Source: Spirochaetales bacterium (GTDB lineage: Bacteria; Spirochaetota; Spirochaetia; SPDA01). Taken from it: 14,321 bases of DNA. Position numbers and translations under genes: made by a program. Where the stretch lies: contig SPDA01000011.1 in NCBI GenBank assembly GCA_004525155.1, forward strand, positions 1 through 14,321, in the 5' to 3' direction. Within the stretch, counting starts at the first letter, position 1; each line of letters begins with the position of its first letter. Below the pieces are notes generated by a model. It saw only the letters and a list, made by a program, of their open reading frames with translations, did no database searches and was not told where the DNA came from. Of the stretch, positions 7,497-13,856 are shown piece after piece.

Positions 7497-7525
7497 AAAA
7501 TAATATATTAAAGGGGATTTGTCAA
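7497..7525 (-). promoter_or_regulatory. Glutaredoxin promoter
   Basis: Perfect -35 TTGACA (7525-7520) and -10 TATTTT (7502-7497) with a 17-bp spacer on the minus strand. The predicted start near 7490 leaves a 26-base leader containing the AGGAG ribosome site. Its -35 box touches that of the divergent adenosine deaminase promoter. Confidence 0.6.
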
Positions 7526-7554
7526 TTGCTTATTGAGGGTAATTGTTCTACACT
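7526..7554 (+). promoter_or_regulatory. Adenosine deaminase promoter, leaderless arrangement
   Basis: TTGCTT (7526-7531), 17 bp, then TACACT (7549-7554). Six bases separate the -10 box from the ATG at 7561, placing the expected start point on the A of the start codon. No Shine-Dalgarno precedes the ATG. The boxes are individually imperfect, but the spacing equals that of the sbcB and rhomboid promoters here. Confidence 0.48.
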
Positions 7555-7560
7555 GTATTT

Positions 7561-8646
7561 ATGGTTACCGAAGAAATGATTAGAAGGATTCCCAAGGTGG
7601 AATTGCACGATCATCTGGACGGCGGTGTCCGGCCGGAAACAATAATTGAACTGGCAAAAGAGTATAAAGTGGAATTGCCGGCACAGACCCCGGATGCCCT
7701 GGCCTCCTGGTTCCACCGCGGAGCGGACAGGAAAAGCCTTGCCCTCTATCTGGAAGGTTTCGGCGTTACCTTGTCCGTTATGCAGACCAGAGAGGCGCTG
7801 GAGCGTATAGCGTTTGAAACCATGGAAGAACTGGCAAAAGACAACGTGGTGTATGCGGAAATACGTTTTGCGCCCGTGCTTCATCTCAATCAGGGATTGA
7901 ACCTGGAATCGGTGGTGGAGTCCGTGGTGAAAGGTCTCGAACGGGGAAGCAAGGCTACCGGTATCCGTTACGGCCTCATCATCTGCGCCATGCGTCACAT
8001 GGACGCGAAAACCTCCCTCGAGATGGCTGAACTGGCGGTGGATTTCCGAAACCGGGGGGTAGTCGGTTTCGACATAGCCGGTGATGAGAACGGCCACCCG
8101 CCCAAAAAACACATTGAGGCCTTCCTCTATATACGGAGGATGAATTTCAACATAACCATTCACGCGGGCGAAGCCTTCGGCGTGGAATCGATCTGGCAGT
8201 CGGTCCAGATTTGCGGCGCCCATCGCATCGGTCATGCCACCAGGCTTAAGGAGGACATGGTCATTCAGGGGAGCCGGATAGAGAATATGGGTTCGCTTTC
8301 CAGTTTCATCCGGGACCGGCGCATTCCGCTGGAAATGTGCCTTTCCTCCAATGTGCAGACCGGCGCGGCGGTATCCCTCGATGAGCATCCCTTTCATATC
8401 TATTACCGCAACGATTTCCGGGTTATCATATGCACGGACAACAGGCTCATGAGCAACACGAGTCTTACCAAGGAAATGCATCTTGCAGTCACGCATTACA
8501 ACCTGAGTTTCCGGGACCTGGAAAAAATCACCATCAATTCCATGAAATCGGCCTTCCTGCATCATGACGAAAGGATTCGCGTTATTTACGACGTATTGAA
8601 ACCCAAGTTCGCCTCAATCCGCAGGGAACTTAACCTCATGGATTAA
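7561..8646 (+). CDS. add: Adenosine deaminase
   Basis: Zinc enzyme converting adenosine (or deoxyadenosine) to inosine in purine salvage; cytoplasmic, 361 aa. Metal and catalytic residues are all present: HDH at 16-18, HAGE at 201-204 (metal His201, catalytic Glu204), HRIGHAT with His225, and TDN at 292-294 (metal Asp293). The last motif reads TDNRLMS rather than the TDDP of animal enzymes, a variant also found in actinobacterial-type adenosine deaminases. SSNVQTGA at 262-269 supports the family. The ATG at 7561 gives the family's usual N-terminus (TEEMIRRIPKVELHDHLDGG); an upstream in-frame TTG at 7543 lies inside the promoter and is rejected. No Shine-Dalgarno: see the leaderless promoter. 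Related deaminases of other adenine compounds cannot be fully excluded. Transcribed alone; rex, downstream, has its own promoter. Confidence 0.94.
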   Translation: MVTEEMIRRIPKVELHDHLDGGVRPETIIELAKEYKVELPAQTPDALASWFHRGADRKSLALYLEGFGVTLSVMQTREALERIAFETMEELAKDNVVYAEIRFAPVLHLNQGLNLESVVESVVKGLERGSKATGIRYGLIICAMRHMDAKTSLEMAELAVDFRNRGVVGFDIAGDENGHPPKKHIEAFLYIRRMNFNITIHAGEAFGVESIWQSVQICGAHRIGHATRLKEDMVIQGSRIENMGSLSSFIRDRRIPLEMCLSSNVQTGAAVSLDEHPFHIYYRNDFRVIICTDNRLMSNTSLTKEMHLAVTHYNLSFRDLEKITINSMKSAFLHHDERIRVIYDVLKPKFASIRRELNLMD

Positions 8647-8697
8647 CCCTACCCGAAAGCAGGCGCAAAAAATTCCTTTTTTCTTCCGTCATTACGC

Positions 8698-8727
8698 TTG
8701 ACAAATCTGAAGGCCCGGTGGTATATT
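8698..8727 (+). promoter_or_regulatory. rex-serC-serA promoter
   Basis: Perfect -35 TTGACA (8698-8703), 18-bp spacer and -10 TATATT (8722-8727). Transcription would start near 8734, inside the Rex palindrome that follows immediately. This is one of the two strongest sigma-70-type promoters in the window. Confidence 0.8.
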
Positions 8728-8728
8728 A

Positions 8729-8748
8729 CCTGTGAAATATTTCACAGG
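8729..8748 (+). promoter_or_regulatory. Rex operator (perfect 20-bp palindrome)
   Basis: CCTGTGAAATATTTCACAGG is a perfect palindrome, and its core matches the known Rex site TTGTGAA-N4-TTCACAA at all but the outermost bases. It starts one base after the -10 box, covers the predicted transcription start and includes part of the AGGA ribosome site of rex. Bound Rex would block transcription initiation, and release at high NADH would allow expression of rex, serC and serA. The site sits in front of the Rex gene itself, which is strong mutual support for both assignments. Confidence 0.92.
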
Positions 8749-8755
8749 ATGGACC

Positions 8756-9379
8756 ATGAAAGCGGTAATTCCGGTGCCGAGTGTGGAGCGGTTATGCAAA
8801 ATGTATCAGCTTCTGCAGAGACTAGGGTCAGGGAAGGCTTGTATTTCCTCCTCCGATCTGGGCCAAAGACTTTCCATACCCCCGCACACGATACGAAAGG
8901 ACATCGGTTTTCTACCCTCAGTCGTAAGCTCCGCGGCCGGATACGCGGTCAAGGACCTTTACCTGGCAATACAGAAGGTTTTCGGGTTTAAGGACCTGCA
9001 GAAGGCCTGTATCGCAGGGCTCGGAAACCTGGGGGCTTCTATCCTCGCGTATCCCGCTTTTCCCGAAAACGGCTATATAATAGCGGCGGGATTCGACATA
9101 CGCATGAACCGGATAGAGTTGCTTGAAACGTCCATACCCCTGTATCCCTTTTACCAGATGCCGGAGGTAGTGCGGAACAAGGGCATTACCCTGGCGATTC
9201 TTACGGTGCCCGGAACGGCAGCCCAGGCAGCTGCGGAAAAACTTGCCGACGCGGGTATCCGGGGCATTCTCAATTTTTCACCCGTGGTACTCAATCTTGG
9301 GGGTACCGTATGCGTGCAGAACATTTCGGTGGTGGAGGAATTAAGGATTCTTTCCGCCCTGATTTCACTGGAGGAGTAA
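8756..9379 (+). CDS. rex: Redox-sensing transcriptional repressor Rex
   Basis: NADH/NAD+-responsive DNA-binding repressor, 207 aa. Winged-helix N-terminus with SSSDLGQRLSIPPHTIRKDI (31-50), the recognition-helix region, then a Rossmann domain with GLGNLG at 88-93, an Asp in AGFDIRMN (114) and the Rex-typical LTVPGTAAQAAAEKLADAG and ILNFSPVVL blocks (149-179). The ATG at 8756 is chosen: AGGA lies six bases upstream. A longer in-frame GTG at 8732 would begin inside the operator and upstream of the predicted RNA start. Odd: the glycine-rich wing after the recognition helix (FGxxGxRGxGY in other Rex proteins) reads FLPSVVSSAAGY, losing most glycines. Four bases separate its stop from serC; the operator in front implies autoregulation. 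Confidence 0.93.
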   Translation: MKAVIPVPSVERLCKMYQLLQRLGSGKACISSSDLGQRLSIPPHTIRKDIGFLPSVVSSAAGYAVKDLYLAIQKVFGFKDLQKACIAGLGNLGASILAYPAFPENGYIIAAGFDIRMNRIELLETSIPLYPFYQMPEVVRNKGITLAILTVPGTAAQAAAEKLADAGIRGILNFSPVVLNLGGTVCVQNISVVEELRILSALISLEE

Positions 9380-9383
9380 CAAC

Positions 9384-10466
9384 ATGAATAGGGTCTACAA
9401 TTTTTCCGCCGGGCCGGCCCAGCTGCCGGAGCCGGTACTGAAAAAAGCATCCGAAGAAATGCTCAATTACCGGGAATCCGGCATGTCCGTCATGGAAATG
9501 AGCCACAGGTCAAAAGTATTCGAAAAGATAATGGAGGAAACCGAAACCCTGGTGCGGGATCTGCTCGGCGTGCCGGAAGATTATGCAGTGCTGTTTCTGC
9601 AGGGCGGCGCTTCCCTCCAGTTTTCCATGGTACCCATGAATCTCATGAAGAAACCCGGCCGGGCGCTGTATGTCGAGACCGGGTCCTGGTCCCAGAAGGC
9701 GGCGGAGGAGGCGGAAAAATACGGAACCGTGGAAATATTAGCGTCCTCGAAGGATAAAAATTTTTCCTACATCCCCGAAATCCCTGCGGTTACGGCAAAC
9801 GCGGATTACGTACACATCACCACGAACAATACCATCTACGGTACCCGCATTACCCATATTCCGGAGACCGGTTCAGTGCCTTTAGTGGCGGACATGTCCT
9901 CGAATATCATGTCAGAAAGAATTGATACCGGAAACTTTGCGCTTATATACGCAGGGGCACAGAAAAATCTCGGTCCGGCGGGGGTTACCCTTGTCATCAT
10001 GAAAAAGAACCTTATCGGCGCGATACCGGCCGCTGTCCCTGTCATGCTCAGGTACGGCATACATATTGAGCACAATTCCCTGTACAACACCCCCCCCTGT
10101 TACAGCATTTACATGGTAAAACTTGTGCTGGAGTGGGTAAAAGACTTAGGGGGGCTTGGCGCCATGGAGGATATCAATAAAAAGAAGGCGGGTATTCTTT
10201 ACGATTACCTGGACAATTCCCGCATTTTCAAAGGAACCGTCCGCAGGCAGGACCGGTCCCTAATGAATGTGCCTTTCGTTCTGCCCACAGATGAGCAGAA
10301 CACGCAGTTCCTTAAAAAGGCGGAGGCGGCAGGGTTCGTCAACCTGAAAGGACACCGTTCCGTGGGCGGGATGCGGGCGAGTATTTACAATGCCATGCCA
10401 GTGGAAGGGGTGCAGAAGCTTGTGGACTTCATGAAGGCATTTGAAAAAGGAGCGGCAGATGTTTAA
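9384..10466 (+). CDS. serC: Phosphoserine aminotransferase
   Basis: PLP enzyme of serine biosynthesis, converting 3-phosphohydroxypyruvate plus glutamate to O-phosphoserine and 2-oxoglutarate; cytoplasmic homodimer. 360 aa, normal length. Signature features: YNFSAGPAQLP at the N-terminus, FLQGGASLQF (71-80), VADMSSNIMSE (168-178) and the PLP lysine in GAQKNLGPAG (Lys194), with the C-terminal GHRSVGGMRASIYNAMP block. GGAGGAG seven bases before the ATG fixes the start. It overlaps serA by 8 bp, so the two are translationally linked, and follows rex by 4 bp. The phosphoserine phosphatase that would finish the pathway is not in the window. Confidence 0.97.
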   Translation: MNRVYNFSAGPAQLPEPVLKKASEEMLNYRESGMSVMEMSHRSKVFEKIMEETETLVRDLLGVPEDYAVLFLQGGASLQFSMVPMNLMKKPGRALYVETGSWSQKAAEEAEKYGTVEILASSKDKNFSYIPEIPAVTANADYVHITTNNTIYGTRITHIPETGSVPLVADMSSNIMSERIDTGNFALIYAGAQKNLGPAGVTLVIMKKNLIGAIPAAVPVMLRYGIHIEHNSLYNTPPCYSIYMVKLVLEWVKDLGGLGAMEDINKKKAGILYDYLDNSRIFKGTVRRQDRSLMNVPFVLPTDEQNTQFLKKAEAAGFVNLKGHRSVGGMRASIYNAMPVEGVQKLVDFMKAFEKGAADV

Positions 10467-11628
10467 AATAAGGACCCTTAATAAAATATCCCCCGTCGGC
10501 CTGGATCTTTTTCCCCGGGAACGGTACGAGGTGGCTTCCGAAATCGGGCATCCCGACGCCATCCTGGTACGAAGCTTCAAAATGCATGGTATTGAAATCC
10601 CCGGAAGCGTAAAAGCCATAGCCAGGGCCGGTATCGGCGTGAATAACATCCCCGTGGAGGCCTGCACGGAAAAAGGGATTCTCGTATTCAACACTCCCGG
10701 TGCCAATGCCAACAGCGTCAAGGAGCTGGTGTTGACGGGCCTTCTCATCTCCTCCAGGCGGGTTTATCACGCCGTTTCCTGGGTACGGTCTCTTGCCAAT
10801 AACGGCGATGACATTGAAAAAATAATGGAGAGTGAAAAGTCGAATTTTACCGGACCGGAGCTTAGGGGAAAAAAACTCGGCGTCATCGGCCTCGGGGCCA
10901 TCGGTTCCATGGTGGCAAACGACGCGGAAAGCCTGGGAATGACGGTATCCGGCTGGGACCCCTTCATCTCCGTGGATGCGGCCTGGGGCTTGTCGCGCTC
11001 CATCCGCAAGGCCCTGTCCATGGACAGCCTCCTGTCGGACTCGGATTACCTTTCCATTCACATACCCCTCAAGGACGATACCAGGGGCGTAATAAACGCA
11101 TCCAAGTTCGGAATCATGAAGCGGGGCGTGCGAATCATGAACTTTGCCAGGGGAGGACTGGTCAACAACAGAGACCTGCTCCAGGACATCGATGCGGGTA
11201 TCGTGGAGGCTTACGTTACGGATTTTCCCGACAACGATCTGCTTGCCTGCGACAAAGTCATCCCCATTCCCCACCTGGGGGCCTCTACCCCGGAAGCGGA
11301 GGACAACTGTGCAGTCATGGCTGTCGAGCAGATCAAGGATTTTCTCGAAACCGGCAATCTGAAAAATTCCATCAACTTTCCCAACTGTCAGATGGATTTC
11401 CGGAAAGGCACGAGAATCGTGGTTGCCAACAAGAATGTACCCAATATGGTGGGCCAGATAACGACCATCCTCGCGAACGAGGGTATAAATATTTCCGACA
11501 TGCTCAACAAGCACCTGGGAGATTACGCATACAACATTATAGACGTGGAATCCCCCGTTTCCAGGAGGCTGACCGACCTTTTGAAGACTGTTACAGGGGT
11601 CATAATGGTGCGGGTGATTATCAAATAA
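10459..11628 (+). CDS. serA: D-3-phosphoglycerate dehydrogenase with ACT domain
   Basis: First enzyme of serine synthesis: oxidises 3-phosphoglycerate to 3-phosphohydroxypyruvate with NAD+. 389 aa. Substrate/NAD domains contain RAGIGVNNIP (56-64), the Rossmann motif GLGAIG (144-149), the catalytic Arg in NFARGG (Arg231) and the catalytic His in PHLGAST (His272). The usual glutamate-containing DVFxxEP motif is replaced by TDFPDND, which I know from the short clostridial-type SerA group and take as a clade trait, not a defect. The C-terminal ACT domain (about 318-389) is the expected serine-feedback site. The ATG at 10459 is preferred over the upstream TTG at 10441 because AAAGGAG ends six bases before it. 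It overlaps the end of serC. It lacks the inserted intervening domain of the long bacterial type. Confidence 0.95.
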   Translation: MFKIRTLNKISPVGLDLFPRERYEVASEIGHPDAILVRSFKMHGIEIPGSVKAIARAGIGVNNIPVEACTEKGILVFNTPGANANSVKELVLTGLLISSRRVYHAVSWVRSLANNGDDIEKIMESEKSNFTGPELRGKKLGVIGLGAIGSMVANDAESLGMTVSGWDPFISVDAAWGLSRSIRKALSMDSLLSDSDYLSIHIPLKDDTRGVINASKFGIMKRGVRIMNFARGGLVNNRDLLQDIDAGIVEAYVTDFPDNDLLACDKVIPIPHLGASTPEAEDNCAVMAVEQIKDFLETGNLKNSINFPNCQMDFRKGTRIVVANKNVPNMVGQITTILANEGINISDMLNKHLGDYAYNIIDVESPVSRRLTDLLKTVTGVIMVRVIIK

Positions 11629-11631
11629 ATG

Positions 11632-11660
11632 TTGACCATATAGACAAACAACCGTACCTT
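11632..11660 (+). promoter_or_regulatory. Rhomboid gene promoter, leaderless arrangement
   Basis: TTGACC (11632-11637), 17-bp spacer, then a weak -10 TACCTT (11655-11660); the ATG follows after exactly six bases. The expected start point is the A of the ATG at 11667, and no good Shine-Dalgarno is present. It lies directly after the serA stop, with no terminator between, so read-through from the ser operon is also possible. Confidence 0.4.
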
Positions 11661-11666
11661 TGAGCA

Positions 11667-12308
11667 ATGGGAAATTCTTTAATACGCAGACCCTTCACCT
11701 ACAGGTTCTATAATGCCGTAATTTTCATCGTAGGCCTGAACGTGCTTGTTTTTCTGCTTTCGCTTATTGCGCCGACCATAAACAGGTATCTTGCTCTTAA
11801 TCCTGTTTATTTTATAAAAGGTCACTATTACTGGCAGGTGGTGACCTACATGTTCGCCCACGCGAACATGACTCACATTTTATTCAATATGCTCGGCCTG
11901 TTCTTCTTCGGCATGCAGCTCGAACGCCGCATGGGGAGTACCGAGTTTATCCTTTTCTACCTGCTGACAGGCATGCTGGCAGGGGTTTTTTCACTTATCG
12001 TCTATACTGCCTCCGGTTCCAACGTCTGGCTCCTGGGCGCCTCAGGCGCCGTGTTTGCCGTACTGCTGGGGTTCGCTACCTATTTCCCGGACGCGAGAAT
12101 ATTCATTTTCGGCATATTCCCCATCAAGGCGCCGTACCTGGTACTGGGGTACACTGCCATAGAGCTGGTTTCGCAGTTGTTCGGCCGCGGCACCGGCGTT
12201 GCCCATCTCACCCACCTGGCGGGTTTCGGTTTCGCTCTGCTGTATCTCATCATACGGCTCAATATTAATCCTATAAAGGTTTTCCTGGGAAAAGACCGAC
12301 AATATTAG
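11667..12308 (+). CDS. Rhomboid family intramembrane serine protease
   Basis: A 213-aa polytopic inner-membrane protease that cleaves transmembrane segments of other proteins. About six hydrophobic segments are visible. Active-site features match GlpG-type rhomboids: HxxxN as His70/Asn74 in HANMTHILFN, the catalytic serine in GASG (Ser126) and the catalytic histidine in HLTHLAGFG (His183). The QLERRMGS loop after the second helix is also typical. Substrate unknown. It is followed 4 bp later by an exported protein of unknown function, with which it is probably co-transcribed, so that protein could be a substrate or partner (inference). No extra cytoplasmic or rhodanese domain is attached. Confidence 0.94.
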   Translation: MGNSLIRRPFTYRFYNAVIFIVGLNVLVFLLSLIAPTINRYLALNPVYFIKGHYYWQVVTYMFAHANMTHILFNMLGLFFFGMQLERRMGSTEFILFYLLTGMLAGVFSLIVYTASGSNVWLLGASGAVFAVLLGFATYFPDARIFIFGIFPIKAPYLVLGYTAIELVSQLFGRGTGVAHLTHLAGFGFALLYLIIRLNINPIKVFLGKDRQY

Positions 12309-12312
12309 AAGA

Positions 12313-12999
12313 ATGCCTGGTTTCCATTACATTCTCCTAGCGCTCTTCCTCAGCTTCCTGCCGGTTCAAAGTCTGGTTTATGCCCTGGATTCGGAGCGAA
12401 CCACTCTGGAGGCTGAGGTCTGGGCGCTTACGGAACCGGCTGATTTTGAAGCGATGGAGCTTAAGCCCGTCACCACCGACGATATGCGGAAAGCCCTTCT
12501 CGAAGAGGCCCGGTACATATTCGGCGGCATGATCTTCGGCTTCACTTTTTCCTACGTTCCCCTGGACAGGGCAAGGGGAGTCGACGAGGCCTTTTCCCTT
12601 ACCCCGGTACACGCGCCTGCCTGGGGTGATAAGGATATGGTCATAAAACAGACCCGGGTGGAAAACGGTTTCCTTTACTGCAGATTCTCCTACCGGCTCA
12701 AGGAATACCAGGAAACCTGGTACGGCCTGTGGAGGAGTAATGATTATCCCCGCGCTTCCGCCATCGGAGCGGGGAACCTTTTTTTCGGCCCCCTTGAAAA
12801 ATTCACGGCCGTAAATAACGCGGTTAAAGAGGCTGTCAGGGAATATGCGCGCCTGCGGATTGCAAGCAAACCATGGAAGATAGAGGGTGAAGCGCTGTTC
12901 GCCCAACCGCCCGCGGTGTACATTGACGCGGGCAGTTATTATGCCAGGGTCCGGGTAAAACTCAATATAAAAACAGTGGTTCCCTATCTCCGGTACTAG
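12313..12999 (+). CDS. Exported protein of unknown function
   Basis: A 228-aa protein I do not recognise. It has a hydrophobic signal peptide (about residues 5-24, cleavage likely after VYA at 22-24) and no further membrane segment or lipobox, so it is probably periplasmic or secreted. The mature part is mixed alpha/beta, rich in Tyr, Trp and Arg. Visible landmarks are an ARYIFGGMIFGFTFSYVPLD segment (residues 71-90) and a tryptophan/tyrosine-rich YQETWYGLWR stretch (residues 136-145), which may be useful search seeds. AGAAGA lies directly before the ATG as a modest ribosome site. It follows the rhomboid gene by 4 bp. Its stop codon shares the palindromic CTAG with the stop of the convergent phosphorylase gene, so no terminator exists between them. 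Confidence 0.75.
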   Translation: MPGFHYILLALFLSFLPVQSLVYALDSERTTLEAEVWALTEPADFEAMELKPVTTDDMRKALLEEARYIFGGMIFGFTFSYVPLDRARGVDEAFSLTPVHAPAWGDKDMVIKQTRVENGFLYCRFSYRLKEYQETWYGLWRSNDYPRASAIGAGNLFFGPLEKFTAVNNAVKEAVREYARLRIASKPWKIEGEALFAQPPAVYIDAGSYYARVRVKLNIKTVVPYLRY

Positions 13000-13856
13000 A
13001 AATAGTTGCCGATAATCGGCTTCAATTTCTCCAGTGTTTCCCGGGGTATCTTTTCCTTCGCCGTCATGAAGGAACCTTTAAGGGCATGATGGGATTCGAA
13101 ATCCGCATTTTCGTCGATAAGCCCCACTGCCCTTACCAGGGCTTCATGGGTGTGGTCGATATTCTGCGAAAAAGTCCTGATTACCATTTCCGTACTCACA
13201 GGCTCCTCGTGCCACACGTCATAATCCGTAACATGGGCCATGACGGCGTAGCTTATTTCCGCTTCCCTGGCGAGAAAAGCCTCCGGACTCGTGGTCATGC
13301 CGATAATATCGAGACCCCATTGACGGTAGAGCCTGCTTTCGCCTCTGCTGCTGAAACGGGGCCCCTCTATGGTGATGAAGGCGCCGCCGTCGTGTACTTT
13401 TTTCCCCCCGAAGGAGGAGGCTTTGAAAAGTATAGGGCGTAAGCCCTGACAGAAAGGTTCGGCCGTGCCCGCATGCGCTACGAGGCCGCCGCCGAAAAAG
13501 CTGCTCTGTCTTGTTCCCTTTGTAAAATCCACCAGCTGATCGGGAATGACGATGTGTCCAGGCGCCATGGCTTCATTGAGGCTTCCGCAGGCGCTCACGC
13601 CTATAATGAACCGTACTCCCAGACTTTTAAGCGCGAAGATATTGGCCCTGTAATTGACCTCGCCGGGGGTTTTTACATGCCCCAAGCCATGGCGCGCTAT
13701 AAAGGCGACCCGTTTCCCCCCAACCGCTCCGGTAACAGGCGGGCAGGAAGGGTCCCCGAAGGGTGTTGAAACCTCGACGGTCTTCCTGTCCGTAAGCTCC
13801 TTCATGTTGTACAGCCCGCTTCCGCCTATAATCCCCAGGCGGATTGGGTCAGACAT
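12996..13856 (-). CDS. mtnP: S-methyl-5'-thioadenosine phosphorylase
   Basis: Splits methylthioadenosine with phosphate into adenine and 5-methylthioribose-1-phosphate, recycling the by-product of polyamine and related S-adenosylmethionine-dependent pathways; cytoplasmic, 286 aa. It is a member of the PNP/MTAP class with GGSG at 11-14 (phosphate), RHG at 55-57, IEGPRFSSRGES at 163-174, MTT at 187-189 and TDYD at 210-213. The two Asp (211, 213) are those that select 6-amino purines in MTAP, favouring adenine nucleosides over methylthioinosine; a related nucleoside phosphorylase remains possible. The ATG at 13856 is preferred over a GTG four codons upstream because it gives the family's usual N-terminus. 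The gene overlaps the upstream HDOD gene by 8 bp and is probably co-transcribed with it. Confidence 0.9.
   Translation of the reverse strand: MSDPIRLGIIGGSGLYNMKELTDRKTVEVSTPFGDPSCPPVTGAVGGKRVAFIARHGLGHVKTPGEVNYRANIFALKSLGVRFIIGVSACGSLNEAMAPGHIVIPDQLVDFTKGTRQSSFFGGGLVAHAGTAEPFCQGLRPILFKASSFGGKKVHDGGAFITIEGPRFSSRGESRLYRQWGLDIIGMTTSPEAFLAREAEISYAVMAHVTDYDVWHEEPVSTEMVIRTFSQNIDHTHEALVRAVGLIDENADFESHHALKGSFMTAKEKIPRETLEKLKPIIGNYF

Noticed and set aside
7522..8565. 347-codon open frame antisense to adenosine deaminase
   Set aside because: The add gene carries all metal and catalytic residues in the other strand; the antisense product is histidine-rich only because it mirrors those codons and shows no family motif.
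8667..8682. AAAAAATTCCTTTTTT after add as a terminator
   Set aside because: The six A-T pairs are too weak for an intrinsic terminator and there is no GC stem; left unannotated.
10459..11628. SerA as inactive because the DVFxxEP glutamate motif is missing
   Set aside because: The TDFP version is shared with short clostridial-type SerA proteins, and the catalytic Arg and His, NAD motif, ACT domain and serC linkage are intact.
10429..11667. 412-codon open frame antisense to the whole of serA
   Set aside because: It mirrors the real gene: serA has motifs, a ribosome site and operon context, whereas the antisense translation has no recognisable motif. Long antisense frames are a by-product of GC-rich third positions.
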